Shown here one piece after another: positions 22,401 to 33,515 of a stretch of 60,000 bases of DNA. The stretch is from Hydractinia symbiolongicarpus (lineage: Eukaryota; Cnidaria; Hydrozoa; Anthoathecata; Hydractiniidae). Each line of letters begins with the position of its first letter. Position 1 is the first letter of the stretch. The notes beneath the pieces are model-generated. The model did not search any database and was not told the origin of the DNA. It was given only the letters and a program-made list of their open reading frames with translations. The stretch lies in assembly GCF_029227915.1 (NCBI RefSeq), contig NC_079886.1, positions 21,988,501-22,048,500 on the forward strand, read 5' to 3'. Position numbers and translations under genes: made by a program.

Positions 22401-24498
22401 AGGTTAGAGGAACTCACATACCAAATTCCATGCATTTTTAGGGGTAGGTTATACCAGTTTTAAAAATCTGATGACTTGACATGGAATGACCCTCACAATG
22501 TCATTACTATAAAAGAAAATGGTCGCTTTCGTGCTGGATTGGGGACAAAAGTTGGACTGAGTTGCATAAATAGCGAAGACCTACTTAATGAGAGTTTTTG
22601 GACAACTGAAAACCCAGATAAAACTTACATTAACTATCTAAGCGTACTTGCAGCTGGATTGCTGAAAAAGGACGTAAAGGGCTTTAAATATTCGTTTCGG
22701 GATTGTCAAACCCAGTTGGAAAATCACATTACGTAGAACACACAATGTTTTAGTAAAAAACATCCTTTGAATTGGGGGGAAGAAAATTTTCTGATGTGTG
22801 AAAAGAGAGCGAAAGAGCTTATTATTACAGAAACAATGTCAATTTTGATAGTATAATAGACGTAGCATAATAGTATTGATGGCTCCTAAAGTTGAAGAGA
22901 ACGAACTGCAAATAAATGTAGTGTCCGCTATTGCCGAATTTTCTTTGCAGGTTCATTATGGTATACTCAGTCACGTCTTTATGAATAATAAAATTTAAAA
23001 GGACAATCTTCTGAATATTCATCGCCTCTGAGGTGTGTACGTATCACCCTCATCATGAGTATGCTTGAAAGGCATTATATTTTTTAAAAAAAATTAAAAC
23101 ACTTTTTCTTAGTGTTTTTTTTTGTATACCATCTATTACATTTCAAATCTCTTTTACAAAACTACAGAAGCTTCACAAGGAAGTGCCACTGTGCAAAACC
23201 CAACATGTTTATCTAAAAGCCATTTTTTTATCAACAAAAAAATCATGATTCTCTAAATATTACAATTTATGGACAAAAGTTTGAGTTAAGAAATGGCTTT
23301 TTTTGAAAAAGTAAAATAAATCAAAAAAGGGGACTTGGAAAATAATTAAAAATCGTTTTTACATACATCTATCACAAATCTAAAGAAGATTAATGGAGAG
23401 TTGGAAACGAGGTAGTTACCAACTCTACATTACTAGTTAAAAAGTATTAAATTATTTTTATACAATTTGATAACCATTATTTTGTTGATATATACCATGC
23501 TCAGCCTAACTTAGAATTCGCAACAAAGCATTCCCATTTTAGAAATCTCCCATCTTAGAAAAGTTATTATTTATTATTCAACTTATTTCATGTTTAGAAG
23601 TAAATCACATCATATGATATTTTGATGAAGAGGGTGTTTGTTTTAAAAAAGGAAAAAACTGTTTTGTTAAAACGTTTTTTAGCTTTAAGGGGCCCTTGTT
23701 AAAATGTTATTTTCTGTAAGTGAGATGTTGTCTAAACCAATCCCACCCGGTATTTTTAATAGTAGTAAGACTGAAGAGGATGGCTGCAAAGCTCACCTGT
23801 GGACCATACTCTACAAGGTAGCTACATCTATCTTTCCACCTAACCTATGTTAATGGAAATGATCCTGGATTTGGGTTTGTCCCGGATGCTGCTCTTGCCT
23901 ATCCAGTTAAAAAACATCTTTTCGGAAATTAAAATATGTAAAATTAAATATGGCTGCGTTAATTTTGATAGCGTATTTTACAGCTGGAAAATCTGACTAA
24001 AGTACTACTGCGATTTAAATGTTATCCCTGTATAATTTTTGTCATTTTTACCCTCTAGGGGGCATGAACATCAGGCTGGTTAGGCTAACATGAGCATGGA
24101 CAGCACCCCTTTACCACTAAAATATCTTCCCAAGGTCAATGTTCAATATCTCCCTGGGCACACAAATATACATTTTTAGCCAGCTGGGTGATAGTGATCA
24201 AACTTGCATTTGGTAAAGATCGAAGCCAACTTTCCAGGGCAAAAAAATAAGATAAATTGCGAAAAATTGGATGACTTGCCTCTCTTCCTTATTTTGAAAA
24301 TAACTGCAAATTGACCACTTTTAATTCAAATATACATAAAACTAGACACATAAAAGAATATGGGGCAAAAACATTTTATTGCGTATTCCTGAAATGAATA
24401 GAACAAGGTAATCTGCTTCCACAGGCATATACATAAGATTTCTCCATGATAATAGCCAACTACGCAAGAAAACGTGATAACATACCTGTGGCGGCCAT
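16482..24498 (-). CDS. EIF4B: Eukaryotic translation initiation factor 4B (9 coding exons)
   Basis: Phase-consistent exons on minus are 24486-24498, 20010-20156, 19253-19446, 18865-18972, 18703-18775, 18438-18567, 17798-18348, 17075-17568 and 16482-16565, giving 597 aa (vertebrate eIF4B is about 610). The product starts [20 protein letters not shown], as family N-termini do. Then come WGDDVDD, a [17 protein letters not shown]2 region, KGFGYAEF as RNP1 and the RIDIADQA end of the RRM. An Arg/Gly/Asp-rich middle replaces the DRYG region with FRDDRGG repeats. [26 protein letters not shown] (highly conserved) and an acidic [12 protein letters not shown] tail follow. Family knowledge: eIF4B binds RNA and stimulates the eIF4A helicase during ribosome recruitment. 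The 4.3-kb first intron holds repeats. The donor of exon 2 has an alternative 16 nt upstream. Confidence 0.95.
21411..22394. repeat. 475-bp tandem duplication with poly-G insertion
   Basis: The sequence starting CTAATTCTGAGAAATGAG at 21415 recurs at 21890, and homology continues through CTTTGATTCTC at the end of each unit. The second unit carries a run of about 17 G (near 22066-22082) plus about 25 bp lacking in the first. The copies are nearly identical, so the duplication is recent. Confidence 0.9.
22476..22736 (+). pseudogene. Transposon-like ORF remnant in eIF4B intron 1
   Basis: An 86-codon frame on the strand opposite to eIF4B has protein-like composition ([19 protein letters not shown], then [20 protein letters not shown]). 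It follows the tandem duplication directly, and further fragmentary frames lie at 21155-21495. I do not recognise the family. A degraded mobile-element ORF is the simplest explanation for antisense coding-like sequence in an intron. Confidence 0.3.
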
Positions 24499-26127
24499 TT
24501 TGACATACGTTCGGAACGTGCGACGAGTGCCCGGATGTAGTTTAAAGTTATGACCTTCTTGAAATAAATTTAAAAGAATGACCACTGAACTTTGGTATCC
24601 AGCCAAGAATCATTGACGATTTCATAAGCGATCTCATTTCTGACCTACATAATGCCTTGCCGTGCAAATGTCAAAAAAGAATGCAGGATTTCCTGTAAAC
24701 GAAGTTGCACGTAAAAAGTATATGTTGAACACGGAGCAAATAGCTGTTCTTCGCCGTCCGAGCTAGTCAGAAAAAAAAGACAAGATAGCGACCATATCCT
24801 CTACAAATTTGCAGAAAAATTATTTTGTATGTTAGTAACCTTAACTTTATTGCTTAGTACAATCACAAATATTTATAACTGCTCCGCATGAGGCGAAACA
24901 GAAAACACGCCCTTGTTCCCGGGGATTTTTGCCTTTTTGATATCAAAAAGGAAGAGATTCCTGGAAGTAAGGGTAATGTACGCTAAAAAATCATCGTTGC
25001 TACTGCTTTCTTTTGTCACTGCTTTGACTAATCGCTTGATAAAATGTTTTCTTGTGACTTTTTCTGTAGAATATTTTGTGTGTAGCCAGGCCGTGCACAT
25101 GTTGATTAATACTGTAATTCTATAAGGTAAAAATAAAAACAAAGCATCTTTATGCGAATTTAAAGTTTAGATTAACTGTTTGGTTTTCACCTTTTTCTGG
25201 CTTTATTATCCTCGCCATCCTGAATTTAAACTGAAATGCTTTTTTTAATCCACATGAGTTATTTTTTATAACTTATTAAGCGAAAAAAGAGAATTTCGCA
25301 GACTTTTTAATTTACATAAGCGCTATACATATATGGTATAAATATGCAATTTAAGCCTCCATTATGTCTATAGCCTTCGTTAGTGACAACAAATTTGAAA
25401 GCGTATTTTTCACAGAGGAATCTTAATAATGCCAAACTATAACAGCGTTTATACAAGAATAACCTCTATTTCTTAAACGTTACTCATATTGTGAAATTGT
25501 TGTTTAAGAGGTGCTAAGGAGAGATAATAGAACATAGAAGAACGCACAAGAAGATTAAGACATGTTGTCCGAGCTAGTGAAAAATCGCATGTAAATGTTA
25601 TGCTCTCATATTTATACATTTTTAACTTTTCTGTTTCATGTACTTTTAGACTTCTTAAGGAATGTTTATTTTTAAGCGTTTTTCGTTCCTTTTATTTTTA
25701 ATGAAAATAAGAAATACTACTTTTTGGTTTTGATTGTTTCATTTTGACAATTTTGATAATATTGACGTTATATATAGCAGGTATGGATCATATTGGCAAC
25801 AAATATAAACTATTAATTTTGACATCATTAAGAGAGTGATGCCTAATTTCTAAGAAACATTATCAGGCAAAAATGTTTCCTGATTTCAATATTTTTACGT
25901 GTTTAAAGACACGAAAAAATAACGGCTGAACGCAGAGAACTGAGTATGGACAGGATAACAGAAGTTTACATAAAGAAACTTTAATTCACTTGAAGCATGC
26001 AAAATACATTTTTTACATTCCTCTCAAACTCAAACAAGAAATGTTAACATTGTTTGGAAGGAGGTTTAAAAATCCTTTTGTCCCATCCAGACATGTTGTG
26101 TGCAGCGCTTTCAATCCTTGTTTTGAA
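24499..26127. other. Intergenic: eIF4B promoter side and 3' flank of the secreted FN3-like gene
   Basis: The eIF4B start context is AAAATGGCC with no TATA box close by, fitting a housekeeping promoter. Overlapping frames at 24873-25142 (minus, 89 codons) and 24913-25125 (plus) are mutually antisense and without a recognisable domain. The minus frame is slightly more protein-like but is not called. Confidence 0.4.
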
Positions 26128-27246
26128 TTACGTCATCGTAACTGTTACACACTCTTTTTCGCTAAAAAAATCATGGAAATTATATACAGGAGCATAGGAG
26201 ACACAAATTGCGTAGGTAGTGGAAACTTCCAAGCCTTTTATCATTAACTTGCATATCATATCAGTTTTACACGATTCGTCAACAAAAGATTTGGATTCTA
26301 AATCCCACTGTTCAGTGTAAGTTACCTGATACTTAAACGCAGACAAATTTGTCCGACAATCCACCGGTTTACGAAACGAAACATAAATCGAGTTAAAGTT
26401 GCCTTGTTTACCTTTAAGATCCAGACTTCTTGCGTTACTCATAAACAGCGGTTGATGAAACCATGGCGTTTTCGCAGAAACTCCGCCATCTTTATTGTAA
26501 CCTAATAATTGTGTAGAGTAAAACAAACTGCATTGGTTTTCAGCCGGACACAAGTTTTTAACAGAGCGCAATGGACATCGGATTAGATATGGCTTGAGAA
26601 CTTGCTTTGATATAAAGCATGAAACTGTTCCTACTTCGTGGCATACGTCACCTCTTAAAATGTACTTCATTGCGTACGATCTACCTAGATTACATTTATC
26701 GTTCTGTACATTAGTGGCTAAATACAGTTCTCTAGTGTTATTTTTCCGATTCAGATTTTCAGAAAATTGTAATTGATTTAGTAATTGTGGTTCTAACTTC
26801 AGAGAAATGATATACGATTTATTTATTTTGAGCTCGTCAGGAAGAAGCTTCTCGCGCGCCTTAATTTCGCTGCGTAACGTGTAGGAGAAATGGAGCTTTG
26901 ATAAACAGCTTTTACTGGTGACAGCAACCTCAATACTTTTTATTGTTTTCCTTCTCAATCGAATTTTCGTACAAGACAAGCAATTTTGTCTCGATTGATC
27001 AGTTGTTTGCATTGAAAAATTATAAATGTTTTGCAAGCTATCATTCTTGTTGAACTTTATCTCGCATGAAAATGTAGCAGCCATTTCAGAGGAATGTCTC
27101 CCGTCTTTCGTCATCGTTACATTTCTTGTGATGCATGTGATACTATGGATAGGTTTAAAAGTAAGTAACCTGAGCGACGCACTATCTCCTTTGGCAAAGT
27201 AAATTTGAAGTAGGAACGTGATGAAGATACACACGACAAACTTCAT
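26128..27246 (-). CDS. Secreted protein of unknown function, possible FN3/cytokine-receptor-like fold
   Basis: A single 372-codon exon starts at the ATG at 27246. Residues 1-20 are a signal peptide (MKFVVCIFITFLLQIYFAKG). The rest is rich in beta-strand-like alternation, paired cysteines and N-glycosylation sequons (NVT, NDS, NFS, NKS, NNT, NLS). The last 90 residues have fibronectin-III-like strand spacing (FKYQVTYTEQWDLES ... GLEVSTTYAICVSYAP). There is no transmembrane segment or GPI-type tail, so the product should be secreted. The N-terminal two thirds match no family I know. A cytokine-receptor-like ectodomain is conceivable from the Cys pattern but unproven. A TTCTGTTCAG acceptor ends 6 nt before the ATG, so the mRNA probably has an intron or trans-spliced leader in its 5' UTR. 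Confidence 0.75.
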   Translation of the reverse strand: MKFVVCIFITFLLQIYFAKGDSASLRLLTFKPIHSITCITRNVTMTKDGRHSSEMAATFSCEIKFNKNDSLQNIYNFSMQTTDQSRQNCLSCTKIRLRRKTIKSIEVAVTSKSCLSKLHFSYTLRSEIKAREKLLPDELKINKSYIISLKLEPQLLNQLQFSENLNRKNNTRELYLATNVQNDKCNLGRSYAMKYILRGDVCHEVGTVSCFISKQVLKPYLIRCPLRSVKNLCPAENQCSLFYSTQLLGYNKDGGVSAKTPWFHQPLFMSNARSLDLKGKQGNFNSIYVSFRKPVDCRTNLSAFKYQVTYTEQWDLESKSFVDESCKTDMICKLMIKGLEVSTTYAICVSYAPVYNFHDFFSEKECVTVTMT

Positions 27247-28035
27247 TTTGACCTGAACAGAAATTCGGTGTGGTATTAATAAACACAGACACTTACTGAA
27301 AAAATGTATTTATATGCACTTTATGTTCACACAGTAATGTGATCCTTTATATATCTCTACTTCGTTTGTTAAGGGAAAATAGTTAAATCTTTTGAAAAAA
27401 AGGGTTTTCGAAATGAATTAATACTAACAAGCATAGAAAAAGAACTGCCTCAAATATAAGCAAAAAAAAGAAAGAGAAAAATATCAAAAAATAAATAAAA
27501 GTTCAACGAAGAACAAAAGAACTGAGACTCGTCTTCAAAATTTGATAAAGCTGTTGCAGTAATGTTTACCTACCCAAATTTGCAGATGTGTGGTGATTAC
27601 AAAGAATAAGAGGAAATACGGGAGGAACAACAACTCTCGCTTTAAAATTCAACTCACACTGTTTTGCTATTTTCAAGAGACACTCGAAATGTGAGGACTC
27701 TCCATCTCACTTAAACATCTCTTTTATGTGGTATAAAACGTGTATAATATTGGCACGTTTGTTTGTCAGGGAGAGTTCTTCATTAACACACGTACGTTGC
27801 CGAATCAGATTGATTCCTAAGTAAAGCAAGCGTGGACTGGGTGACCACAGTTATATTTTGATACTTAATTTATATCAATACAGTGCCAAACTTTAAGAAT
27901 ACCTTGCCGAACTTATAAATAAACTATTTATTCGACGTAATCGAAGAAGAAAAGGAATTTGAAAAATTATGAGATATATTATATTAACAAATATACAAAT
28001 AAACAGTATTTTCCTTTCTTCAAAGCACACATATT
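27247..28035. other. Intergenic
   Basis: Upstream region of the FN3-like gene and downstream region of calaxin. On minus, AATAAA at about 27928 could serve as the calaxin polyadenylation signal. No other feature is seen. Confidence 0.4.
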
Positions 28036-31000
28036 TCAAGTTGTGTCAATAAACTGGCAGCTAAACCTTTCAACATCCTGCACTCACGTGAATACAATGT
28101 GTTCAAGTTGAACAAAGTGTTGACTTCTCGTTAAAAATTTCTTGACTTTGACCACTTTATCCATGAAAGTTAAATTCACGCTAAATTTAAAATTTCGGGG
28201 ACCGCAAGATTATAACCCTGATGATAAGAAATTGCCTATTAAAACCGTGCCACATAAAAAGTACGACTTTCTGTATCGGCGAGATAAAAAGTAGCTCTTT
28301 TTTATAGACAAAACTAACCTCATCATCCGGGAGACAAGGTCCAAAAGCTTCAAGAAGAAGCGGTTCAGCTTCAACTGCTTGCTTGAAATCAGCATATGAT
28401 AATTTGCTGTCGTGATCAAAATCCTAGGAAAAAAAATACATAATTCACATTTCTCAATCGAAGAGGTGATGTGGTGGTATGATGATGTGGTGGTATGGTG
28501 ATGTGGTGGTATGGTGATGTGGTTTGGTAATGTGGTGGTATGGTGATGTGGTGCTATGGTGATGTGGTGGTATGGGGATGTGATGGGATGGTGATGTGGT
28601 GGGATGATGATGTGGTTTTTGTGACACATTTTTTACAATTTAAAACCATGGGTTTACAAGTTACTCATATAATACTAAACGTTTTATATGCGCAAATTAT
28701 ACACGCACTATTTTTATAAGTGTGAGTAAAAATCAATAGTAAACACAAAACCAAACTAACACAAAGCTTTGTGGAATTATTTTCTTTCGCTTTTCGTTAG
28801 AAAAAAATTAATTGTAATTTAAAATGTTTGCAAACTAAAGGTTCGGGGACATCTTCTTAAATTCGGTCGCAGGCTGTATTATAGCATCGTAATACATGCT
28901 CATTTTTCACTGGGGGAGTCAAATCTTCACTCACAGCAAAGCGTAAGCATTTATTTATTATCACTCTAGTTTTATACAAAACATCTAGGTAAAAAGAAAC
29001 TTTAATACAAAAAGTTTCCATCATAAGGATACCAGACGAGCGATTATTAAATAAACACTGAATCGCAAACAACACTAACAATCTATAACGGGTCGTACCA
29101 TTTTCTTTAATGTGATTTCCACTAGATCTTTCACTCCTTCGTCTGGATCTTCTTCAGATGGTTGCTTTCAATAAAAACACAACAATATTTCTTTTACTGG
29201 TATAAAGAATAATGGGTTGTCGAAATGTTTAAAAAAATTATCTTCCTAAAAAATAACAAACCTTAACTAAAGAATGTTTTAGCATGTGAAACATTTCTTC
29301 TCTTGTGATGTAACCATCAGAATTCAAGTCATAAACACTAAAACAATCTAAGAAACAGGAAAATTGGTTTATAAAAATTAGTATTGGGGGTATGGGGGGG
29401 GGGTATGGTGGGTCCACCATAGTTGTACGAAGGACTGTAGATAGATTATCTAAAAACGACGTAATTGAATTATTGTTGGTACGGATATGGACCTCTCTGA
29501 ACATTATCAACGTATAAAATTTAACAGCACAAAAGTATTATAAACTATTATATGTCAAACTATTACACACACATTACATACACATGACGTTACCATGTAA
29601 AGACATATAGTACAAAGACACATACATAGATAAAGCAAATACCATATGGCGATACCCTTAGAATACGCAACGCAATACTACACATAACACAGATTACAAC
29701 ATAACCTAGTTACCTGGAACCCACCTAAATCAGTAAGGGTAAACGAAGTCGCTAGATATACATAACAACGCAACCTAGTCACCAGGAATGGTTTGCTGTT
29801 GGTATTAATACTGTGGCACCAGCAATGACTTGTTGTTGGTATTGTTTGTGGCGCTGTAGTTTAGTGGTTATAACTCTCGCACTTTGTGCAGGAGACCGGG
29901 GTTTGGTTCCCCCTGTAGCCGATTTAATATGGGTGAGTAATAACTACCATAGCCCCAGGTTAACCCAAGCCATGTGAGAGAATTCGGGGAGATGGCACAC
30001 TGTGTGGGCCGTTGGATGTTGCACAGAGTTGTGTGGTAGAGCGCGGACCCTAATTGAGTCTGCGTAGCTCAAATTGAGCATTAAATACTCTAGGACTCAT
30101 CTTAGCCACGGCCCTTTCTGGAATATATCCCTCCATATTTGTGAGGCTAGCCATGTAAAATATGCAAATCTATCTATATATCTATTGTTCTCATCGTTAG
30201 TTGTGTTAATTAAAGAAAAAAAGAAATCGAAAAAAAAGTTATCTTATTTTACTCTTTTTAAGGAGGATGCAGCAACAGGCCACCACGCAAAATGCGCCCC
30301 ACACTTTCTAAGCCCTGAAAAAGGTCCTTAACCCTATTTGGTATGGGAAGGGCATTACGTGCCCGCGGCATTTTCAAAGTCTAACAACTTTTTAAATACT
30401 GGATGAAATTACATGAAATTTTGTGACTTTTCCTAACTTTTACTTGACTTTCGCAAAATAAAAAAAATATTTCAAAAAATTGTCCTGTCAATGTCACTTT
30501 GTCCTTTTTGACAGGTGGTCATATCAACTTTTTTAATGTAGTGCTAAAAACAAATGCTTTTTAAACTAACCAGTTGTATGAATATGTGATTATGTATGTG
30601 ATAGTGAGAAAAAGTCATCATACAATATTGACATGCATACTGTGTAATTTGCATACTGGAATATTGGTAATTTACAGACCAAAATGTTTGTAATTTCCTT
30701 TTTCTCTATTTCTATAGTCATATCATAACGTCATAGGTCATTTTGTCCCATGTCAATCCAAATTGTCTTTATTGAGTAGCTACTTACAAGGGTCAAAAAA
30801 GCCCATACCAAATAGGGTTAAGTGCTGTGTTAATTACAAGGTGGAATTTATCACATATTTGTGTTTAAGGTCTGCTGTTTATAAAAGAATAAGGTAATAA
30901 AAGGCTCAGAGTTTAGAGGGTACTTACATTGCATTTGTTCTTCTAGTGAACCTCTCAAGAAAACAGATAAACCATGTATCCATTCTTCCATACTTATATT

Positions 31001-31631
31001 GCTGTCGTTATCTTGATCAAATGCACGGAAAACTGAAACAAAAAACAAAGAAGAAAAAAAATAGAGAAAAGTTATCTTTTAACACTTTTGTTATTTTATC
31101 CACAGCTTACCTGATGTATATTTTGTGAGAAATAAATTTAAAAAAAATAATACATAAAAAAGTACTTGAATGTAAGAATATGTGCAAAAATATACAAAGT
31201 TGTATTAAATAACTTACTTCTGTCCATTAGGATATCATCTGTCATTTGAAACGTATTGTGTAACACAGTTCGAAATTTCGTTCTGTCCATTTTATTTTTC
31301 TGATTGGGAACAAGTTCTTTGAATATACCCAACAACTTTTCAACTTCAGTCCGTGAAACTAAAATTAAGGATGTTGAAATGCTTCACATATTTCAGTGCA
31401 TTTTTAATAAGAGTTCAAACAAGCAAAATAATGAAGCTAAAATTGTTGTTAACACTTAAGAAAAAAAACAAAAGAAAAATGGATTAGTAAAGGCAAAAGA
31501 CAGAAGGATAATTCTGTCAAAATTTAATAATGATTCCTACATTTACTTTAAACACAACACTTACAATGTGTAGACTTGTATATTTGCTCAGCTAATTTAG
31601 CTTGATTTTTCTTTGCTATTAAACCAGCCAT
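28036..31631 (-). CDS. EFCAB1: Calaxin (EF-hand calcium-binding protein 1), ciliary dynein regulator (7 exons)
   Basis: Exons on minus are 31565-31631, 31218-31358, 30928-31032, 29262-29347, 29099-29164, 28319-28423 and a tentative last exon 28036-28077, all phase-compatible, giving 203 aa (vertebrate calaxin is about 211). Hallmarks: [11 protein letters not shown], a first EF-hand [29 protein letters not shown], a second EF-hand [17 protein letters not shown], the near-invariant [20 protein letters not shown], a third EF-hand [13 protein letters not shown], and [12 protein letters not shown]. Family knowledge: calaxin links Ca2+ to outer-arm dynein in sperm and motile cilia. All three loops keep the acidic residues expected for Ca2+ binding. 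The C-terminal exon is weakly conserved and is the least certain part. Confidence 0.93.
28458..28625. repeat. GATGTGGTGGTATGGT minisatellite in a calaxin intron
   Basis: About ten tandem copies of a roughly 15-bp unit (GATGTGGTGGTATGGT and variants), strand-asymmetric in G, lie in the intron between calaxin exons 28319-28423 and 29099-29164. The His-rich open frame on the opposite strand is a by-product. Confidence 0.9.
29851..30185 (+). mobile_element. tRNA-derived SINE, copy 1
   Basis: The head carries an A-box-like TAGTTTAGTGG and a B-box-like GGTTTGGTTCC at tRNA-like spacing. A body of about 270 bp follows, ending in a (ATCT)n-like tail. A second copy with the same head and body is at 31846-32205. 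It lies antisense to calaxin within the intron 29348-30927. Confidence 0.85.
30332..30817. mobile_element. piggyBac-type MITE with TTAA target site
   Basis: A perfect 16-bp terminal inverted repeat, CCCTATTTGGTATGGG, opens the element and its complement closes it. Both ends are directly flanked by TTAA (30328-30331 and 30818-30821). TTAA duplication with CCC-starting termini is diagnostic of piggyBac-class insertions. The 486-bp element has no transposase, so it is non-autonomous. It lies in the same calaxin intron as SINE copy 1. Confidence 0.88.
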
Positions 31632-31845
31632 AGTTTATATTTTTATTACTTATTCATTCATGCTAAACCTGAAACAAACAATAAGATAATTAATTTTATA
31701 TATGTCATCATTGAATAATGTATTTCCTTAATGAATAACTGTTCATATCTAACTAAGTTAACATTACAAATACTTCTGATAATTTACGTAGTTTTTATTG
31801 TTGTAGCTAGTTCTCTAACCCGCTTGTCATAGCTAGGCACCTGGT

Positions 31846-32205
31846 AGGACCACAGCTTAGTGGTTATAACTCTGGCCCTTTGGTGCAGGAGACAGGGGTT
31901 CAATTCCTTTTGGTGGTGATTCAATATGGACAAGTGAATGTTACCATAGCCTCGGGTGATCCTAAACCATGTGAGGAAAATTGGGGATATTGCGCACAAC
32001 TGTGTGTGCGCTGTTGGATGTGTTGTCGTGACGTCTGGCAGAGCTCGGAACCTAACTGGGACTGTATATCTCAAAAGGAGCATTGAATACTCCAGGACTC
32101 CCCATCGAAGCCATGGCCCCTCCTGGAAATAATAAACAAATTATTTCACCGTATTCGTGAGGCCAGCCATGTAAAATATGCATATATCTAACTGTCTATC
32201 CACTC
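31846..32205 (+). mobile_element. tRNA-derived SINE, copy 2
   Basis: The A box TAGCTTAGTGG and a better-preserved B box GGTTCAATTCC are followed by the same body as copy 1, including GTGAGGCCAGCCATGTAAAA near the 3' end, and by an (ATCT)-like tail. It lies about 200 bp upstream of the calaxin start on the opposite strand. The weak open frames on both strands are spurious. Confidence 0.88.
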
Positions 32206-32379
32206 TCTCTCTACCCCCATCATTTAGCTAGTAGCTATATAAACTCCGTGTTGTTTTTCAAAAGAGCAGTCCATATATGTACAAAAATGTACTTTATCAC
32301 GCCGAAATATTAGTGTAAATAATTACATAACAAAGAAAAAAAAAGATATAAGCAGCCTAGCTTAGCTGATGTCACAGTT

Positions 32380-32400
32380 TTGTTGTTGTTGTTGTTGTTT
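32380..32400. repeat. (GTT)n microsatellite
   Basis: Short GTT trinucleotide run. Similar runs are at 14386-14461 (coding Asn on minus) and about 43965-43980. Confidence 0.8.
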
Positions 32401-32881
32401 ATCTTGGAAACATCTACCATCTTTGTTAAAGAACATGATACACAATAGAATGCCGTATGAACAAAAACAACGGGGTGCTTTTTTGCAAGCGCGAAGATCT
32501 GCACACACACAACACACAGAGCATCGTTTTTCGTTAAAATTTGTGGCTATAATTAATAAATAAGCCAAAAAGCACCAACTACTGTAGTACAAAATAAAGG
32601 AAATGCAATATGCACACTAACTATAAATATTATCTCTTTCCCCCTTTGTTACCTTTAATTCCTATTCCCTAGTCCAGAAGTACAAATGCACTTTTCGAAC
32701 ACTTTTCGAACCTCTCTCCTGGTAACACACCCTCACCAGCTAACCAACTGTTCCATTCTTTTTCATAGGAGATTGTTTCATTTCTATTTTCTATCTGTCT
32801 ATGTTTCTACTAAATTTGGCCTATATTGAACCCTAGCAATATGGCTAGTTATTACTGAATACACCTCACGATAATTCAATT

Positions 32882-33515
32882 GTGCATGCGTTCCTACGGC
32901 TCTCCATCATTTTACAATATCGGAAAAAAGGAGGTAAAAATTGTGTTTTTATGAGAGTTTGTTAGAGACGAAACCGTGTTTTCTCCAGTTTTTTAACTTC
33001 CGTCATATCAATTTCTTTCAAATTTTCAGGAAACGTTAATAATAATAAGATACAACTTATGTGCACTTTTCATTAAAAACAAAAGGCGGCAAGAAAATTT
33101 ATTACGAAAAAATGTGTTTTCTCCTTAATGAACTCTTATAAAAGTTATAAAAGTGTGATGTTTACCTCCTCTGATCGCAAAATAAGCTGCGATGGAGTGT
33201 TAGTCTTTCCGAATTATCGTAAAGGTGTATTCCTAATTTGTAAAGCATCAAGAACTATCGTAATGGGTACTACATAATACACCTTTACAATAATTCATGA
33301 AAACTAACACTCCATCGCAGCTTATTTAGCGATCGGACATAAGTTGTATCTTATTATTATTAACGTTTCCTGAAAATTTGAAAGAAATTGATACAAAGGA
33401 AGTTAAAAAACTGGAGAAAACACGCTTTCGTCTCTAAAAAACTCTCATAAAAAACACGATTTTTATCTCCTTTTTTTCCGATGTAAAACGATGGAGAGCC
33501 AAAGGAACGCATTGA
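32882..33515. mobile_element. Nested foldback element
   Basis: Outer arms 32882-33063 and 33335-33515 are inverted copies at roughly 85% identity or better. Inside them a second pair of inverted arms lies at 33173-33232 and 33276-33334 (core GCTGCGATGGAGTGTTAG and its complement). The left side also carries about 110 bp with no counterpart on the right. The whole can fold into a hairpin of about 240 bp. No coding capacity is seen; it is probably a foldback or large-MITE insertion. Confidence 0.9.

Larger units (their letters stand above)
20157..24485. other. eIF4B intron 1, repeat-rich
   Basis: A 4.3-kb intron with no host exon. It contains an ATT run near 20650, a 475-bp tandem duplication (21411-22394) and an 86-codon plus-strand open frame (22476-22736). 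The frame looks like a transposon-derived remnant antisense to the host gene. Confidence 0.6.

Noticed and set aside
28458-28625. CRISPR-like or regulatory array in the calaxin intron
   Set aside because: Units are contiguous with no spacers, in a eukaryotic intron; it is a simple minisatellite.
31784-32086. Overlapping 99- and 68-codon frames
   Set aside because: They lie inside SINE copy 2 and are not conserved in copy 1.
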